From positions 2,418,001 through 2,482,000 of the forward strand of contig NZ_CP136995.1 of the NCBI RefSeq assembly GCF_033110285.1: a stretch of DNA of 64,000 nt. Direction: 5' to 3'. A model generated the notes under the pieces. That model saw only the letters and a program-made list of their open reading frames with translations. It made no database searches and had not been told where the DNA came from. Made by a program: the position numbers and the translations under genes. Every line of letters starts with the position of its first letter. Positions within the stretch are counted from its first letter, which is position 1. Shown piece by piece: positions 41,696-52,600 of the stretch. The DNA is from Ottowia sp. SB7-C50 (GTDB lineage Bacteria; Pseudomonadota; Gammaproteobacteria; Burkholderiales; Burkholderiaceae_C).

Positions 41696-42988
41696 TCAAC
41701 CCCGCCCCTGCGCCGCCTGCTTCCACGCGGCGCTGGCGGCGGGCTGATCGCCCCGCTGCTCGGCCAGTCGGGCCAGCGCGCGCCAGGCGCTGCGCTGCAG
41801 GCGCTCGTCGGTCAATGAACGCGTCGCCTGCGTCAGCAGCAACTGCGCCCGGCCCCAGAGGCCGCGGTGCAGGCAGGCCATGCCGGCCAGGTATTGCAGC
41901 GTGGGGTCGCGCGGGTTGGCCTGCGCGGCGGATTCGACGCGCGCCAGCCATTCCTGGTCCGACGATTCGCCCGTGGCCACCATGCCGGACTCCAGCACGT
42001 CCGCCAGGCGCGCGCGGTGCGCGGCGCTGAAGGATTCGGGCAGGGCCAGCATCTCGTCCCACACCGGCCGCAGCCACTGCCGCGCCAGCGCATGGTCGCC
42101 GCCCAGGGCCAGCAGACGCTGCGCGGCGCGCAGCGCCAGTTCGGGCATGGTGCGTTCGGCCGGGTCCAGCGAATGCCACACCGCCTGCAGCTGCGCCGGG
42201 TCGTGCGCCTGGCCGATCAATTCGGCGGCCAGGCCGCGCATCAGGCTGCGCGCGGCGCTGGGCGAAAACGCGCCGTGCTTGGCCAGCAGGCGCGCCGTGT
42301 CCAGTGCCTCGGCCACGCGGCCCGCCTGACGGGCGGCCTTCAGCTTGATGCGCAGCGCGGCCGTGCGCCGCGTGGCGCCAGCGGGCAATTGCTCCAGACG
42401 GGTCAGCGCACCGGCGGGGTCGCGCTGGTTCAGCGCCCAGCCGGCGGCGCGCAGCAGCACGCCTTCGCGCAGCTCGGGCGGCGCGCCTGCGGTGGCCGCG
42501 GTATCGAGCGCGTGCCCCAGGTGGGCGTCGCGCGTGGCCTGGTCCTGCAGCGCATGGGCGCTTTCGGCCACCGTCATGTGGGCCAGCGCGCGCAGCGGCA
42601 GGGCGTGGGGCAGCGCGGCCGCACCTTCGGCCAGTGCCTGTTCGCGCGCCAACGCGCCTTCGGCGGCCTTGCGCGCGCGCAGAAAGCGCCCGGCGCCGAA
42701 TTGCGTCATGGCGTCCAGCAGCAGGGCTTGGGTGGCGCGCTCGCGCTGCAGCGCACGCCAGCGACGCGCCTGGCGCGGCAATTCCAGCACCGCCGCCAAG
42801 GCGCGCAGGGCCAGATGCAGCAGCACGAACAGGCCGACCAGCAGCAGCAGCGCCAGGTTGACCGACACATCGATCCGGTGCGGCGGCCAGAACACCGTGA
42901 CCGTGCCCTGGTTCTCGCCCGCAAACAGCGCCAGCGCCACGGCCATGGCAAACAGGCCGATGAGCCACAGCGCGGCGCGCATGGGCAC
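41696..42988 (-). CDS. hemY: HemY-like TPR membrane protein of the hem cluster
   Basis: 430 aa. Two N-terminal membrane helices (about 5-22 and 38-60: LWLIGLFAMAVALALFAG, LALLLLVGLFVLLHLAL) are followed by a tetratricopeptide-like helical domain. This is the proteobacterial HemY of hemCDXY operons, not protoporphyrinogen oxidase. It is thought to organise heme-synthesis enzymes at the membrane. Starts directly at the hemX stop. Confidence 0.9.
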   Translation of the reverse strand: MPMRAALWLIGLFAMAVALALFAGENQGTVTVFWPPHRIDVSVNLALLLLVGLFVLLHLALRALAAVLELPRQARRWRALQRERATQALLLDAMTQFGAGRFLRARKAAEGALAREQALAEGAAALPHALPLRALAHMTVAESAHALQDQATRDAHLGHALDTAATAGAPPELREGVLLRAAGWALNQRDPAGALTRLEQLPAGATRRTAALRIKLKAARQAGRVAEALDTARLLAKHGAFSPSAARSLMRGLAAELIGQAHDPAQLQAVWHSLDPAERTMPELALRAAQRLLALGGDHALARQWLRPVWDEMLALPESFSAAHRARLADVLESGMVATGESSDQEWLARVESAAQANPRDPTLQYLAGMACLHRGLWGRAQLLLTQATRSLTDERLQRSAWRALARLAEQRGDQPAASAAWKQAAQGRG

Positions 42989-44130
42989 TACCGGCCCCTC
43001 GGCGCGTCGGCGCTGCCCACCGCGTTGGCGGCGGCGATCGCGGTGCCCAGTGCGGTCAGCGTGTCTTCAACGCGCGGCAGATCGGCCGAGCGCGTGCCGG
43101 CCTGGATCTGCTGCAGCGTGGTGGCGGCCGACTGGGTGCGGCGCGAGGCCGGGTCGAACCAGGCGCCCAGCTGGGTCGACGCCGCCGACAGGTCGCTGCG
43201 CACCGCCTCGTACTGCCGCGCCAGCAGCGCCAGGCGCGCGCCGTGCAGGCGCAGCTTGAGGTTTTCGCGCACGAAAAACGCCTGCTCGGGGCTGAGCATG
43301 CTGGCTTCGGGCCGCTCCACGCGGCTGACGCGCACCAGGCCGTGGGCCTGATCCAGCACGCTGTGCCACAGCCGCGCCCAGGCGCTTTCAGGCGCCGGGG
43401 GGTGCCGCTGCACCGCGCGGCGCCGTACCCGGGCGGGTGCGGCCCACGTCGTTGGCGACCGGCAGGTCGTCCACCTGCCGCAGCAGCAGGTCGATGCGCG
43501 CCAGCAGGCCCGCGGCGTCGGGAATGCTGGCGTTCTTCACATGTTCCAGATCGCGCGCCACCGCGCGGGCCACGGGCGCCAGGCGCGGGTCGCTGGAGCG
43601 CGTCAGGCGCCGCTCGGCGGTGCGCAGTGCGGCCAGCAGCGGCTCGACACTGCCGGTCAGCTGGGTCTGGTCCTGCGCCACGCGCAGGGCGGCGTCCAGG
43701 TCCACCGCCAGGTTTTCGTCGCGCGCCCGCGCCACGCTTTGCACCAGCGCGTCGAGTTGCGTGCGGTAGACCGCCATGTCGGCGACCTTGGTTTCGAGGG
43801 CAGCCACCTTGGCGGCCAGGCCACGCGCATTTTCCTCGGCCTGGCGCGCCAGCGTGCGGGCTTCGACCGACTGCGTGCCGGCGTCGGCGCTTTGCCGGGC
43901 CAGCTGCTCCTGCATGCCCGACACCTTCTGCCACAGCGCCACGCTGGCCGTCAGCCCGATGGCGGCCAGCAGCCACGCCACCACCAGCCCCGGCTGCAGC
44001 CCGGCAGGCCGAGGCGTGGCGTCAAGGCGCGCTGCCGACTGAGCGCCGTTGGCGGGATCGGCCCCGGCGTCCGGCGCCGGCGGCGCGGGGGGGCGCAGAC
44101 GGCAACGCGGGGGGTCGGCTCGGGCATCAT
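42988..44130 (-). CDS. hemX: HemX-like membrane protein with three apparent +1 frameshifts
   Basis: The start ATG at 44130 overlaps the hemD stop. Reading is restored only if one base is dropped from each of three G runs: 44109-44114 (6), 44087-44093 (7) and 43397-43402 (6). The corrected product is 379 aa: a Pro/Ala-rich N-terminus, one membrane helix (LVVAWLLAAIGLTASVALW), a coiled coil, and a C-terminal domain with FFVRENLKLRLHGARLALLA, exactly a proteobacterial HemX. Three independent same-direction errors in G runs point to sequencing artefact. The gene is probably intact in the organism. Confidence 0.8.
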
Positions 44131-44912
44131 CGAAGCGATTCTATCGACGCGGCCACCGCCTCCAGCGTGGGCCGGGTGTCGTACACCGCGCCAAAACCGG
44201 CGGCGCGCGCCGCTTCGCCAATGCGCGGGTGCGTGACCAGCGCGCGCGCGCCGCGCCAGTCCACGCCCGGCTGGCATTCCAGCAGGTTGCCGATGGCCTC
44301 CGAACTGCTGAACAGCCACAGCGTGCCATCGCCCGCCGCAGCGCACGCGCGCGCGCCTTGCACCGCATCCAGCTCCGGCGCCAGCCGCCGGTAGGCCGCC
44401 ACCTGGTCGACCACGGCGCCCGCCGCCGCCAGCTGTGCCACCAGCCAGTCGCGGCCCGCCGCCACGCCGTCCGCCGCCGAGCCGCGCACGATCAGCACCC
44501 GCGTGCCGTGCACGGCCTGCGACGAGACGCGCGCCCACAGCGATTCCGAATCGAACTGCGGCGCGTCGGGCGCAGGCGCGTCGATGCGTTCGGCGGGCCA
44601 GCCCGCCTTCGTCAACGCCGCCGTGGTGCCGGGGCCGGGCGACCAAGCTCTTGTTTCGATAGCATCCAGCGCAGGTGCGTCAAGCGCCTGAGGCTCATTC
44701 GACCCCAAAAACCCCAGCACCGCATTGCCGCTGACGAACATCGCGGCGTGGTAGTCGCCCAGGCGCTGGCGCGCGCGCAGCAAGTCGCCCTGCAGGGGCG
44801 CCGGCACGATGTCGATCAGCGGCAGGGCTTCGGCGTGGATGCCGCGCGCGCCCAGCTCACGCGCCCAGCGCTGCGCCTCGGGCGCCGGGCGGGTCACCAG
44901 CACGCGCAGCAC
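44127..44912 (-). CDS. hemD: Uroporphyrinogen-III synthase
   Basis: 261 aa from GTG at 44912 (MLRVLVTRPAPEAQRWARELG); a TTG overlapping the hemC stop is an alternative. It closes and flips ring D of hydroxymethylbilane to uroporphyrinogen III. Motifs include LPLIDIVP, MFVSGNAVLGFL and LWLFSSSEAIGNL. A short chromosomal repeat is inserted in frame (about residues 72-88). Coupled to hemC and hemX. Confidence 0.92.
   Translation of the reverse strand: MLRVLVTRPAPEAQRWARELGARGIHAEALPLIDIVPAPLQGDLLRARQRLGDYHAAMFVSGNAVLGFLGSNEPQALDAPALDAIETRAWSPGPGTTAALTKAGWPAERIDAPAPDAPQFDSESLWARVSSQAVHGTRVLIVRGSAADGVAAGRDWLVAQLAAAGAVVDQVAAYRRLAPELDAVQGARACAAAGDGTLWLFSSSEAIGNLLECQPGVDWRGARALVTHPRIGEAARAAGFGAVYDTRPTLEAVAASIESLR
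44651..44700. repeat. Short ATAGC/GCGC repeat inside hemD
   Basis: TTGTTTCGATAGCATCCAGC followed by GCGTCAAGCGCCTGAGG. In frame in hemD, encoding a LDAPALDAIETR stretch. Confidence 0.5.
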
Positions 44913-44914
44913 CG

Positions 44915-45829
44915 TCAATGCGCCCCGCCAGCCCGCAGATCGGCCGCCACGCGCTGGCCCAGCGCCTCGGCGTCGGCCCCTTCGGCCACGTCGGCGTGGC
45001 CCGACGCGGTAACCAGGCGCGGCGCGCCTTCGGGGTCGCCCCAGGCGGCATCCAGTTGCAGCCGTGCGCCGTCCAGCGTGGCGTGGGCGGCCAGCGGCAT
45101 CGAGCAACTGCCGCCCATGGCGCGGCTGACGGCGCGCTCGGCCCCCACAGCCAGCCAGGTGGCGCGGTCGGCCAGCGGCGCCAGCGCGGCCAGCAGGTCG
45201 GCGCGGCCCGACCGCACCTCGATGCCCAGCGCGCCCTGCCCGGCGGCGGGCAGCATGTCATCGGCACTGAAGATGTGGCGAATGCGCTCACCCAGCCCCA
45301 GCCGCTTGAGCCCCGCCGCCGCCAGCACGATGGCGGCGTACTGGCCCTCGTCCAGCTTGCGCAGGCGGGTGTCCAGGTTGCCGCGCAGCGGCTCGATGCG
45401 GATGTCGCTGCGATTCATTTTTGATAGCATGCTGCGCAGCAATACCGTGCGCCGCAGGCTCGAAGTGCCAATGACCGCGCCCGCAGGCAAATCGGCCGGT
45501 GTGGCGCAGGTCGCCGACACCCAGGCATCGCGCGGGTCTTCGCGCGCCATCACGCAGGCCAGCTCGAAGCCCGGCGGCAGTTCCATCGGCACGTCCTTCA
45601 GCGAATGCACGGCGATGTCGGCGCGGCCTTCTTCCAGCGCGGTTTCCAGCTCTTTCACGAACAGGCCCTTGCCGCCCACCTTGCTCAGCGTGCGGTCCAG
45701 AATCTGGTCGCCGCGCGTAGTCATGCCCAGCAGAGTGACGGCGTGGCCGCGTTGTTCGAGCAGCGCCTTGACGTGTTCGGCCTGCCACAGGGCCAGGCGG
45801 CTTTCGCGGGTGGCGATGGTGATCTTCAT
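44915..45829 (-). CDS. hemC: Porphobilinogen deaminase (hydroxymethylbilane synthase)
   Basis: 304 aa from ATG 45829 ([20 protein letters not shown]); an ATG two codons upstream is equally possible. It polymerises four porphobilinogens. Seen: [20 protein letters not shown] and the RRTVLL region. The C-terminal domain lacks a clear canonical dipyrromethane-Cys context: around 240 it reads [13 protein letters not shown], where GGSC supplies the cofactor Cys. An in-frame short repeat lies near residues 127-138. Confidence 0.94.
   Translation of the reverse strand: MKITIATRESRLALWQAEHVKALLEQRGHAVTLLGMTTRGDQILDRTLSKVGGKGLFVKELETALEEGRADIAVHSLKDVPMELPPGFELACVMAREDPRDAWVSATCATPADLPAGAVIGTSSLRRTVLLRSMLSKMNRSDIRIEPLRGNLDTRLRKLDEGQYAAIVLAAAGLKRLGLGERIRHIFSADDMLPAAGQGALGIEVRSGRADLLAALAPLADRATWLAVGAERAVSRAMGGSCSMPLAAHATLDGARLQLDAAWGDPEGAPRLVTASGHADVAEGADAEALGQRVAADLRAGGAH
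45416..45452. repeat. Short ATAGC repeat inside hemC
   Basis: CATTTTTGATAGCATGCTGCGCAGC, a partial member of the family, in frame within hemC. Confidence 0.4.
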
Positions 45830-45891
45830 GGACATGGGCGCCGATGCTACACGGCCGCTGCCGAAGGGCCGCGCGGGCACAAGTGCCCGCC

Positions 45892-46635
45892 CTACTCCCC
45901 CAGCGCCTCGCGCACCGCCGCCACCTGCCGGCGCGAGACCATCAACAGCTCGTCGATACCGGCCAGGCGCACGGCCCAGCCGTCGCCCTCATCCGCGTCG
46001 TGGTGGCGCACCAGCGCACGGATGGCATTGCGGGCCACCAGCGCGTTGCGGTGGATGCGCAGGAAGCGCCCCGCAAATCGCTCTTCCAGCTGGCTCAGGC
46101 TGCCGTCCAGCAGGTGGCTGGCGTCGGCGGTGCGGACGGTGACGTACTTCAGCTCGGCCTTCAGGTACAGCACCTCGGACAGCGGCACGCGCAGCGTGCG
46201 GCCACGCTCGGCGATCAGCAGCCAGTCGGGTGCCGACGGGGCCGCCAGCCCTTGCTTCAACTGCGCCAGCAGCTGCGTTTTTTTTAGCGCCGCCTGCAGA
46301 CGCGCCAAGCGCACGGGCTTGGTCAGGTAATCGACGGCATCCAAGTCGAACGCCGCCACCGCGTGTTCGGCGTGGGCCGTCACGAACACCACCAGCGGCG
46401 CCTGCGGCGCCTGGCGCAGCGCCGTCGCCAGCTGCAGGCCGTCGGCGCCCGGCATGTGGATGTCGAGCAGCGCCACGTCGAAGCGCTGGCGCGACACCAG
46501 TTCCATGGCCTGCGCGGCGCTGCCCGCCTCGCCCGCCGCGATGGCTTCGGGCTGGCTGCAGTCGCCCAGCAGGGTGCGCAGGCGCGCACGGGCCAGCGGC
46601 TCGTCGTCGACGATCAGCACGCGCAGCGCCGTCAT
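45892..46635 (-). CDS. LytTR response regulator (AlgR-like)
   Basis: 247 aa. Receiver domain with Asp58 in [13 protein letters not shown] and Lys106 in YLTKPVRL, then a LytTR DNA-binding domain (about 145-245: [17 protein letters not shown]). It pairs with the histidine kinase immediately upstream, whose stop overlaps its start by 4 nt. In betaproteobacteria this pair regularly sits between argH and hemC. Confidence 0.93.
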   Translation of the reverse strand: MTALRVLIVDDEPLARARLRTLLGDCSQPEAIAAGEAGSAAQAMELVSRQRFDVALLDIHMPGADGLQLATALRQAPQAPLVVFVTAHAEHAVAAFDLDAVDYLTKPVRLARLQAALKKTQLLAQLKQGLAAPSAPDWLLIAERGRTLRVPLSEVLYLKAELKYVTVRTADASHLLDGSLSQLEERFAGRFLRIHRNALVARNAIRALVRHHDADEGDGWAVRLAGIDELLMVSRRQVAAVREALGE

Positions 46636-47675
46636 GGTGACAGGGGCACTTCGATGCGTGCCTGGTACACGTCGTTGACCAGCGCCGTGCGAAAGCCGCC
46701 TTGCAGGTCGTGCAGCAGGCGCAGGCGGTCGCGCACGTTGTTCAGGGCGATGCCGTGGCCGGCCTCGCCCTGCCCGGCCGGCACGGTGTTGGTGACCTTG
46801 ATAAGCGCCATCTGCCCGCGCGCCCGCGTGGATATGCGCACCTGCGCGCCTTGCGCGCTGGGCTCGACGCCGTGCTTGACGGCGTTTTCGACCAGCGGCT
46901 GCAGGATCAGCGGCGGCAGGCGCGCCCCGTCGGCGCGCTCGTCCAGCGACCATTCGACGCGCAGGCGCTTGCCAAAGCGCACCTGCTCGATCTCGAGGTA
47001 GCGGCGCGCCAGCTCGATTTCCTGCCGCAGCGTGGCGCTGTCCTGCCGGTCGGCCAGCGCGTGGCGGAACAGGTCGGACAGGTCTTCCAGCACCGCCTCG
47101 GCCTTGGCCGGCTCGTCACGCACCAGGGCAATGGCGCTGTTGAGCGTGTTGAAAAGAAAGTGCGGACGGATGCGGGACTGCAGTTCGGCCAGCCGCGCGG
47201 TGGTGGCGGCCGGGGTGCGCCCGCGCACACGCCACATCAGGCCCGCCACCAGCCCGGTCGCCAGCAGCGCGCCGGTGCAGGCGCAGGCCAGCCAGGGCGG
47301 GCGGTCTGCCGCGCCCAGCAGCGCCAGCGTGCCGCACGCGTACAAGCCGGCCAGCGCGCCCAGCACCACGCCGGCGCCCATCTGCACCGGCCAGGCCAGG
47401 CGCGCCAGGCGCTGCTTCAGCCCGCAGCCCACCACCAGCCACAGCAGCGTGGCCGGCAGCGCACCGGCGGTGACCAGCGCCACGCGCCAGAGCCAATCGA
47501 CCGGCGTGGCGGCCACGTACATCAGCCCGACGGCGATCACCGCCTCCACATACAGCACGGCGCGCAGGATCACGCCGGCCTGGCAGGCGTCGAACACCAG
47601 CACCGGCGCCGGCTGGCGCGGCACGCGCGGCGCCCGGCGCTCGGCGAAGGTCGATAGAATTTGCGAGTCTTTCAC
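46632..47675 (-). CDS. LytS/AlgZ-type sensor histidine kinase
   Basis: 347 aa from GTG 47675, chosen for the GGGAGGGGC ribosome site; a longer frame upstream runs through repeat DNA. Four or so membrane helices (about 35-145) precede the His_kinase domain with His172 in [13 protein letters not shown] and the ATP-binding N box [12 protein letters not shown]. Cognate of the LytTR regulator. The signal is unknown. Confidence 0.92.
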   Translation of the reverse strand: MKDSQILSTFAERRAPRVPRQPAPVLVFDACQAGVILRAVLYVEAVIAVGLMYVAATPVDWLWRVALVTAGALPATLLWLVVGCGLKQRLARLAWPVQMGAGVVLGALAGLYACGTLALLGAADRPPWLACACTGALLATGLVAGLMWRVRGRTPAATTARLAELQSRIRPHFLFNTLNSAIALVRDEPAKAEAVLEDLSDLFRHALADRQDSATLRQEIELARRYLEIEQVRFGKRLRVEWSLDERADGARLPPLILQPLVENAVKHGVEPSAQGAQVRISTRARGQMALIKVTNTVPAGQGEAGHGIALNNVRDRLRLLHDLQGGFRTALVNDVYQARIEVPLSP

Positions 47676-47907
47676 GCCCCTCCCTGAATCGCCTTGGGCG
47701 CCTTCCCCCTCCAGGGGGACAACGCTGGTCTCCGGGGGAACCCCGGCCACGGCGTTCGCGCAGGGCCTGCGCCGCGGCCTTTCGTCGGTGTGCGTTTCAT
47801 GCTCGGCGGGTCGTGGTGAAATCCGGTGCAGTTTAGACCGGCAGTCGGCACGCTCGTCCGTCCTGCGGCGCCGTCCGTCGCGCGGCGTCCCATTATTCTC
47901 TTTTGCC
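47676..47907. other. Divergent kinase/argH promoter region with GC-rich repeat
   Basis: About 47685-47800 is the third copy of the family seen at 1480-1620 and 20540-20650 (CCCCCTCCAGGGGGACAACGC, CCGGCCACGGCGTTCGCGCA). The remaining stretch before argH must hold the argH promoter; nothing strong stands out. Confidence 0.5.
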
Positions 47908-49347
47908 ATGTCCTCCAACCAACTCGACAAGAAATCCGAAGCCTGGTCGGCGCTGTTCAGCGAGCCGATGAGCGAGCTGGTGCAGCGCTACACCGCCAGC
48001 GTGTTCTTCGACAAGCGCCTGGCCGCCGCCGACATCCAGGGCAGCCTGGCGCACGCCGACATGCTGGCCGCGCAGGGCATCATTTCCGGCGACGACCTGG
48101 CCGCCATCCAGCGCGGCATGGCGCAGATCAGCGCCGAGATCGAGAGCGGCGCGTTCGACTGGCAACTGGCGCTGGAAGACGTGCACCTGAACATCGAGGC
48201 GCGCCTGACGCAACTGGTGGGCGACGCCGGCAAGCGCCTGCACACCGGGCGCAGCCGCAACGACCAGGTGGCCACCGACATCCGGCTGTGGCTGCGCGGC
48301 GAGATCGACCTGATCACCGGACTGCTGCGCGAGCTGCAGGGCGCGCTGGTCGACGTGGCCGAAAAAAATGTGGACGTGATCCTGCCCGGCTTCACCCACC
48401 TGCAGGTGGCGCAGCCGGTGAGCTTTGCGCACCACCTGCTGGCGTATGTCGAGATGTTTGCGCGCGACGAGTCGCGCATGAACGACGTGCGCCGCCGTGT
48501 CAACCAGTTGCCGCTGGGCAGCGCCGCCTTGGCCGGCACCACCTACCCGCTGGATCGTGAACGCGTCGCCAAAACGCTGCGCATGGACGGCGTCTGCCAG
48601 AACAGCCTGGACGCGGTGAGCGACCGCGACTTCGCCATCGAATTCGCCGCCGCGGCGTCGCTGGTGATGGTGCATATCAGCCGCCTCTCCGAAGAGCTGA
48701 TCTTGTGGATGAGCCAGAATTTCGCCTTCATCCGCATCGCCGACCGCTTCACCACTGGCTCGTCGATCATGCCGCAGAAGAAGAACCCCGACGTGCCCGA
48801 ACTGGCGCGCGGCAAGACCGGCCGCGTGGTCGGTCACCTGATGGGCCTGATCACCCTGATGAAGGGCCAGCCGCTGGCCTACAACAAGGACAACCAGGAA
48901 GACAAGGAGCCGCTGTTCGACACCGTCGATACGCTGCGCGACACGCTGCGCATCTTTGTCGAGATGATCGGCGGGCAGGTTAACCCGCAGACCGGCGCCA
49001 AGGAAGGCGGCATCAGCGTCAACGCCGCCGCCATGGAAGCCGCGGCGCAAAAAGGCTATGCCACCGCGACCGATCTGGCCGACTACCTGGTGAAGAAGGG
49101 ACTGCCCTTCCGCGATGCGCACGAAACCGTGGCGCACGCCGTCAAGGCGGCGCAGTCGCACGCGTGCGACCTGTCCGAGTTGCCGCTCAAGGTGCTGCAG
49201 GAATTCCACCCCGCCATCGAAAAAGACGTGTTCGATTGCTTGAGCCTGCGCGGCAGCCTGAACGCCCGCCACACGCTGGGCGGCACCGCGCCGGCGCAGG
49301 TCAAGGCGCAGATGGCGCGGCATCGGGCGCGGCTGGGCGGCACCTGA
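47908..49347 (+). CDS. argH: Argininosuccinate lyase
   Basis: 479 aa. Last step of arginine synthesis: argininosuccinate to arginine and fumarate. The fumarase/ASL signature [12 protein letters not shown] is near residues 285-297; [13 protein letters not shown] and FTHLQVAQP are other conserved blocks. Start is ATG 47908; the in-frame upstream extension is antisense to the kinase gene. Confidence 0.97.
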   Translation: MSSNQLDKKSEAWSALFSEPMSELVQRYTASVFFDKRLAAADIQGSLAHADMLAAQGIISGDDLAAIQRGMAQISAEIESGAFDWQLALEDVHLNIEARLTQLVGDAGKRLHTGRSRNDQVATDIRLWLRGEIDLITGLLRELQGALVDVAEKNVDVILPGFTHLQVAQPVSFAHHLLAYVEMFARDESRMNDVRRRVNQLPLGSAALAGTTYPLDRERVAKTLRMDGVCQNSLDAVSDRDFAIEFAAAASLVMVHISRLSEELILWMSQNFAFIRIADRFTTGSSIMPQKKNPDVPELARGKTGRVVGHLMGLITLMKGQPLAYNKDNQEDKEPLFDTVDTLRDTLRIFVEMIGGQVNPQTGAKEGGISVNAAAMEAAAQKGYATATDLADYLVKKGLPFRDAHETVAHAVKAAQSHACDLSELPLKVLQEFHPAIEKDVFDCLSLRGSLNARHTLGGTAPAQVKAQMARHRARLGGT

Positions 49348-49353
49348 TTTGCT

Positions 49354-49411
49354 CTGTTATTGATAGCGCTATGCGCTGATGGGTCAAGCGTCAGGCGCGT
49401 TTTTGATTGAA
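49354..49411. repeat. Short ATAGC/GCGC repeat, argH to macroglobulin gap
   Basis: TTATTGATAGCGCTATGCGC, GGGTCAAGCGTCAGGCGCG and TTTTTGATTGA: a full intergenic member with both halves. The rest of the 296-nt gap has no gene. Confidence 0.6.
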
Positions 49412-49643
49412 TCCGGCGCCTCTTGCGCTGAGCAATACGCGCGCAGGCCCCGAGCCGTGCGGCGGGCCAGGCGCGCCACCCCCGTTGCGGCAGGCACCCG
49501 GGAGTGCACCCTACCCAGGCCGCGCCGCCCTGCCCGTCCTGCGCAGGCGGTTACGGGCGGTGAAACATCCGTTTGATACCCTCGCAGCACAGCCGACGCT
49601 GCCCGCGCAAGCGGCGGCAGCGGCACCTTGCTCTGGAGTTTGC

Positions 49644-52600
49644 ATGCCTCTGGCCTTTTCCGGCGTTCGCCACGCGCTGCGCTGCCCCGCCCAGCCCTTG
49701 CGCCTGAGCGCGCTGGCGGGCCTGCTGCTGGCCACGCCGCTGGCCCATGCCTTCACGGTGACCACCTTCAGCCCGCAGGGCGAAGTGTCCCGCGTGCGGC
49801 AGGTCACGGCGCAGTTCAGCGAAGCCATGGTCGCCTTTGGCGACGCCAAGGCCCCCACGCCGTTCAAGCTGAGTTGCGACAACGCCGCCGCATCGCGCGG
49901 CCAGGGCCGCTGGACCAGCGCGCGCGAGTGGGTGTACGACTTCGAGGCCGACCTGCCGCCCGGCGTGCGCTGCCGGGCAGACGCGGTGCCGGGCTTTCGC
50001 TCCACCAGCGGCGGCACGTGGGCGGGGCCGACCAGCCACGCGTTTCAAACCGGCGGCCCGTTCGTGCAGCGCATCGTGCCCGCACCGTCCGAAGCCATCG
50101 AGGAAGAACAGGCCTTCGCGATCCGCCTGAACGGCGATGCGACGCCCGAGAGCCTGGCGGCCCAGCTGTGGTGTGCGGTCGACGGCCTGGGCGAACGCGT
50201 GCCGGTGCGGCCGCTGGCCGCCGACGCGCGCGCCGCGCTGTTCAAGCACCTGGGCTGGGACAAGGACGCCGAGCGCGCGCCGCTGCGGCACGCCGCCTTC
50301 CAGTGCAACCGTAGGCTGACGGCGGGCAGCCGCTTGCAGGTGGTCTACGGCGCGGGCGTGGTCACACCCAGCGGGGTGGCCAACCGCGTTGAGCGGCGCT
50401 TCGCCTACCAGGTGCGCGAGCCGTTCAGCGCCAGTTTTTCGTGCGAGCGTGAGAATGCCCAGGCCGCTTGCATGCCGATCCGGCCGCTTGAGTTGCGCTT
50501 CAGCGCGCCGGTGCCGCGCCGCCTGGCCGCGCTGGTGCGGCTGCGCAGCGACCGGGTAGAGCATGAGCCGATCATCGACGCCGGCACCGACGCCGACGCG
50601 CTGGTCGAGCACGTGCAGTTTCCGCACCCGCTGCCCGAGCGCAGCAGCTTCACGCTGACGCTGCCGCCCGACCTGAAGGACGCCAGTGGCCGCCCGCCGG
50701 TCAACGCGACCAGCTTCCCGATGCGCGTGGCGACCGGGCCGATGCCGCCGCTGGCCAAGTTCGCCGCCGCGCCGTTCGGCATCGTCGAGCGCTTTGCCGA
50801 AGGGCCGGGCGGCCCCGCCCTGCTGCCGTTGACGCTGCGCTATGTCGAGCCGTCGCTGCAGACGCGCGCGCTGCCCGTCAGTCACCTGCAGCCGCAGGGC
50901 GACGCGGAGATCATTGCCTGGTTCACCCGCGTGCAACGCTACGACCAGGCCCTGCTGCCGCGCGCCTGGGCCGCCAAGGACCTGAAGCGCGCGCTGCCGC
51001 CCCCGGTGAACGACGACACCAAGGACATGGTGGAGTCACGCACGCTGTCGCTGCTGCAGGGCCGCACCGACGTCAAGACGATCGACGTGCCGCCCCCGCC
51101 CAGCCAGGGCGGTGGCGGCGCCGAGCGGCCGTTCGAGGTGGTCGGCCTTCCGCTGGCGCCGGGCTTTCATGTGCTGGAGCTGAATTCGCCCCGTCTCGGC
51201 CAGGCCCTGCTCAACCCGAAGTACGGCGCCGAGCGCGCCATGGTGGTGCGCACCTCGGCGCTGGTCACCAACCTGGGGGTGCATTTCAAGCTGGGGCGTG
51301 GCGACGCACTGGCGTGGGTGACCACGCTCGACAACGGCCGGCCGGTGGAAGGCGCGCGCGTGCAGGTGTCGGACTGCCACGGCAAGCCGTTGGCCCAGGC
51401 CAGCACCGACGCACAGGGCATCGCGCGCTTCAAGGGCCTGTCGCCCGAGCCGCCGCGCTGCTCGCAGGGCGAAGACTTCTACGCCGACTTCCAGCAGGCG
51501 TATTTCGTCAGCGCGCGCGCCGACAGCCGCGGCTCGCCCGACATGGCCTTCACATGGTCGTCGTGGCAGCGCGGCATCGAGCCGTGGCGCTTCAACGTGC
51601 CCACCAGCAGCGACCCCCAGCCCGACCTGCGCGCGCACAGCGTGCTCGACCGCGTGCTGCTGCGCGCCGGCGAAACGGTATCGATGAAGCACCTGCTGCG
51701 CACCGAGACGCCCGGCGGCTTTGGCCTGCCGGCGGCCAACCCGGCCACGCTGGTCATCACCCACGTCGGCAGCGGGCAGGAATTCACCCAGCCGCTGGCC
51801 TGGCGCGCCACCGCCACCGGCGGGCGCAGCGCCGACAGCAGCTTTGCCGTGCCCGCCGCCGCCAAGCTGGGCGTGTACCAGGTGTCGATGCGCCTGCCGC
51901 GCCGCGCCGGCGCCACAGGGGCCGAAGAAGGTGGCGAAACGGTGCAGACCGGCCAGTTCCGCGTCGAGGAATTCCGCCTGCCGGTGTACCAGGGCAGCAT
52001 CGCGCCGCAGTCAAAAGACCCGCTGGTGGCCACCGCCAGTGTGCCGCTGCAGTTGCAGGTGGGCTACGTGTCGGGCGGGCCCGCCGCCGGGCTGCCGGTG
52101 CGCGTGTCGGCCTTGACCCGCGCGCGCGTGCCGCGCTTCGACGAATACGCCGAGTTCACCTTCGAGCCGCCGCGCGCCCGCGGCACGACGCAGACCGACG
52201 GTGACGGCGAAGAAGAAGCCGCCGCCCGCCAGGACCAGCGCGTGGTGGCCGACAAGCTGCCCGTCACGCTGGACCGGCAGGGCCAGGGCCAGGTGACGGT
52301 GCCCGATCTGCCCGCCGCGACCCGCCCGCGCGACCTGGTGCTCGAAGCCACCTACGCCGACCCCAATGGCGAGCTGCAGACGCTGCGCGGCAACACGACG
52401 CTGTGGCCAGCCGCCGTCATCGCGGGCGTGCGTGCCGAAGGCTGGGTGTCGGCCAGCCAGTCGATGCAGTTGCAGGCGCTGGCGCTCGACCTGAACGGCA
52501 AGCCCCAGGCCGGCGTCCCGCTGGACGTGAAAGCCATCGCCCGCATCACCACCACCAGCCGCAAGCGCATGGTGGGCGGCTTCTACACCTACGACAACCG

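Noticed and set aside
42988..43984. Two separate small genes for the hemX region
   Set aside because: Together with the N-terminal segment they form one normal HemX once single bases are removed from three G runs.
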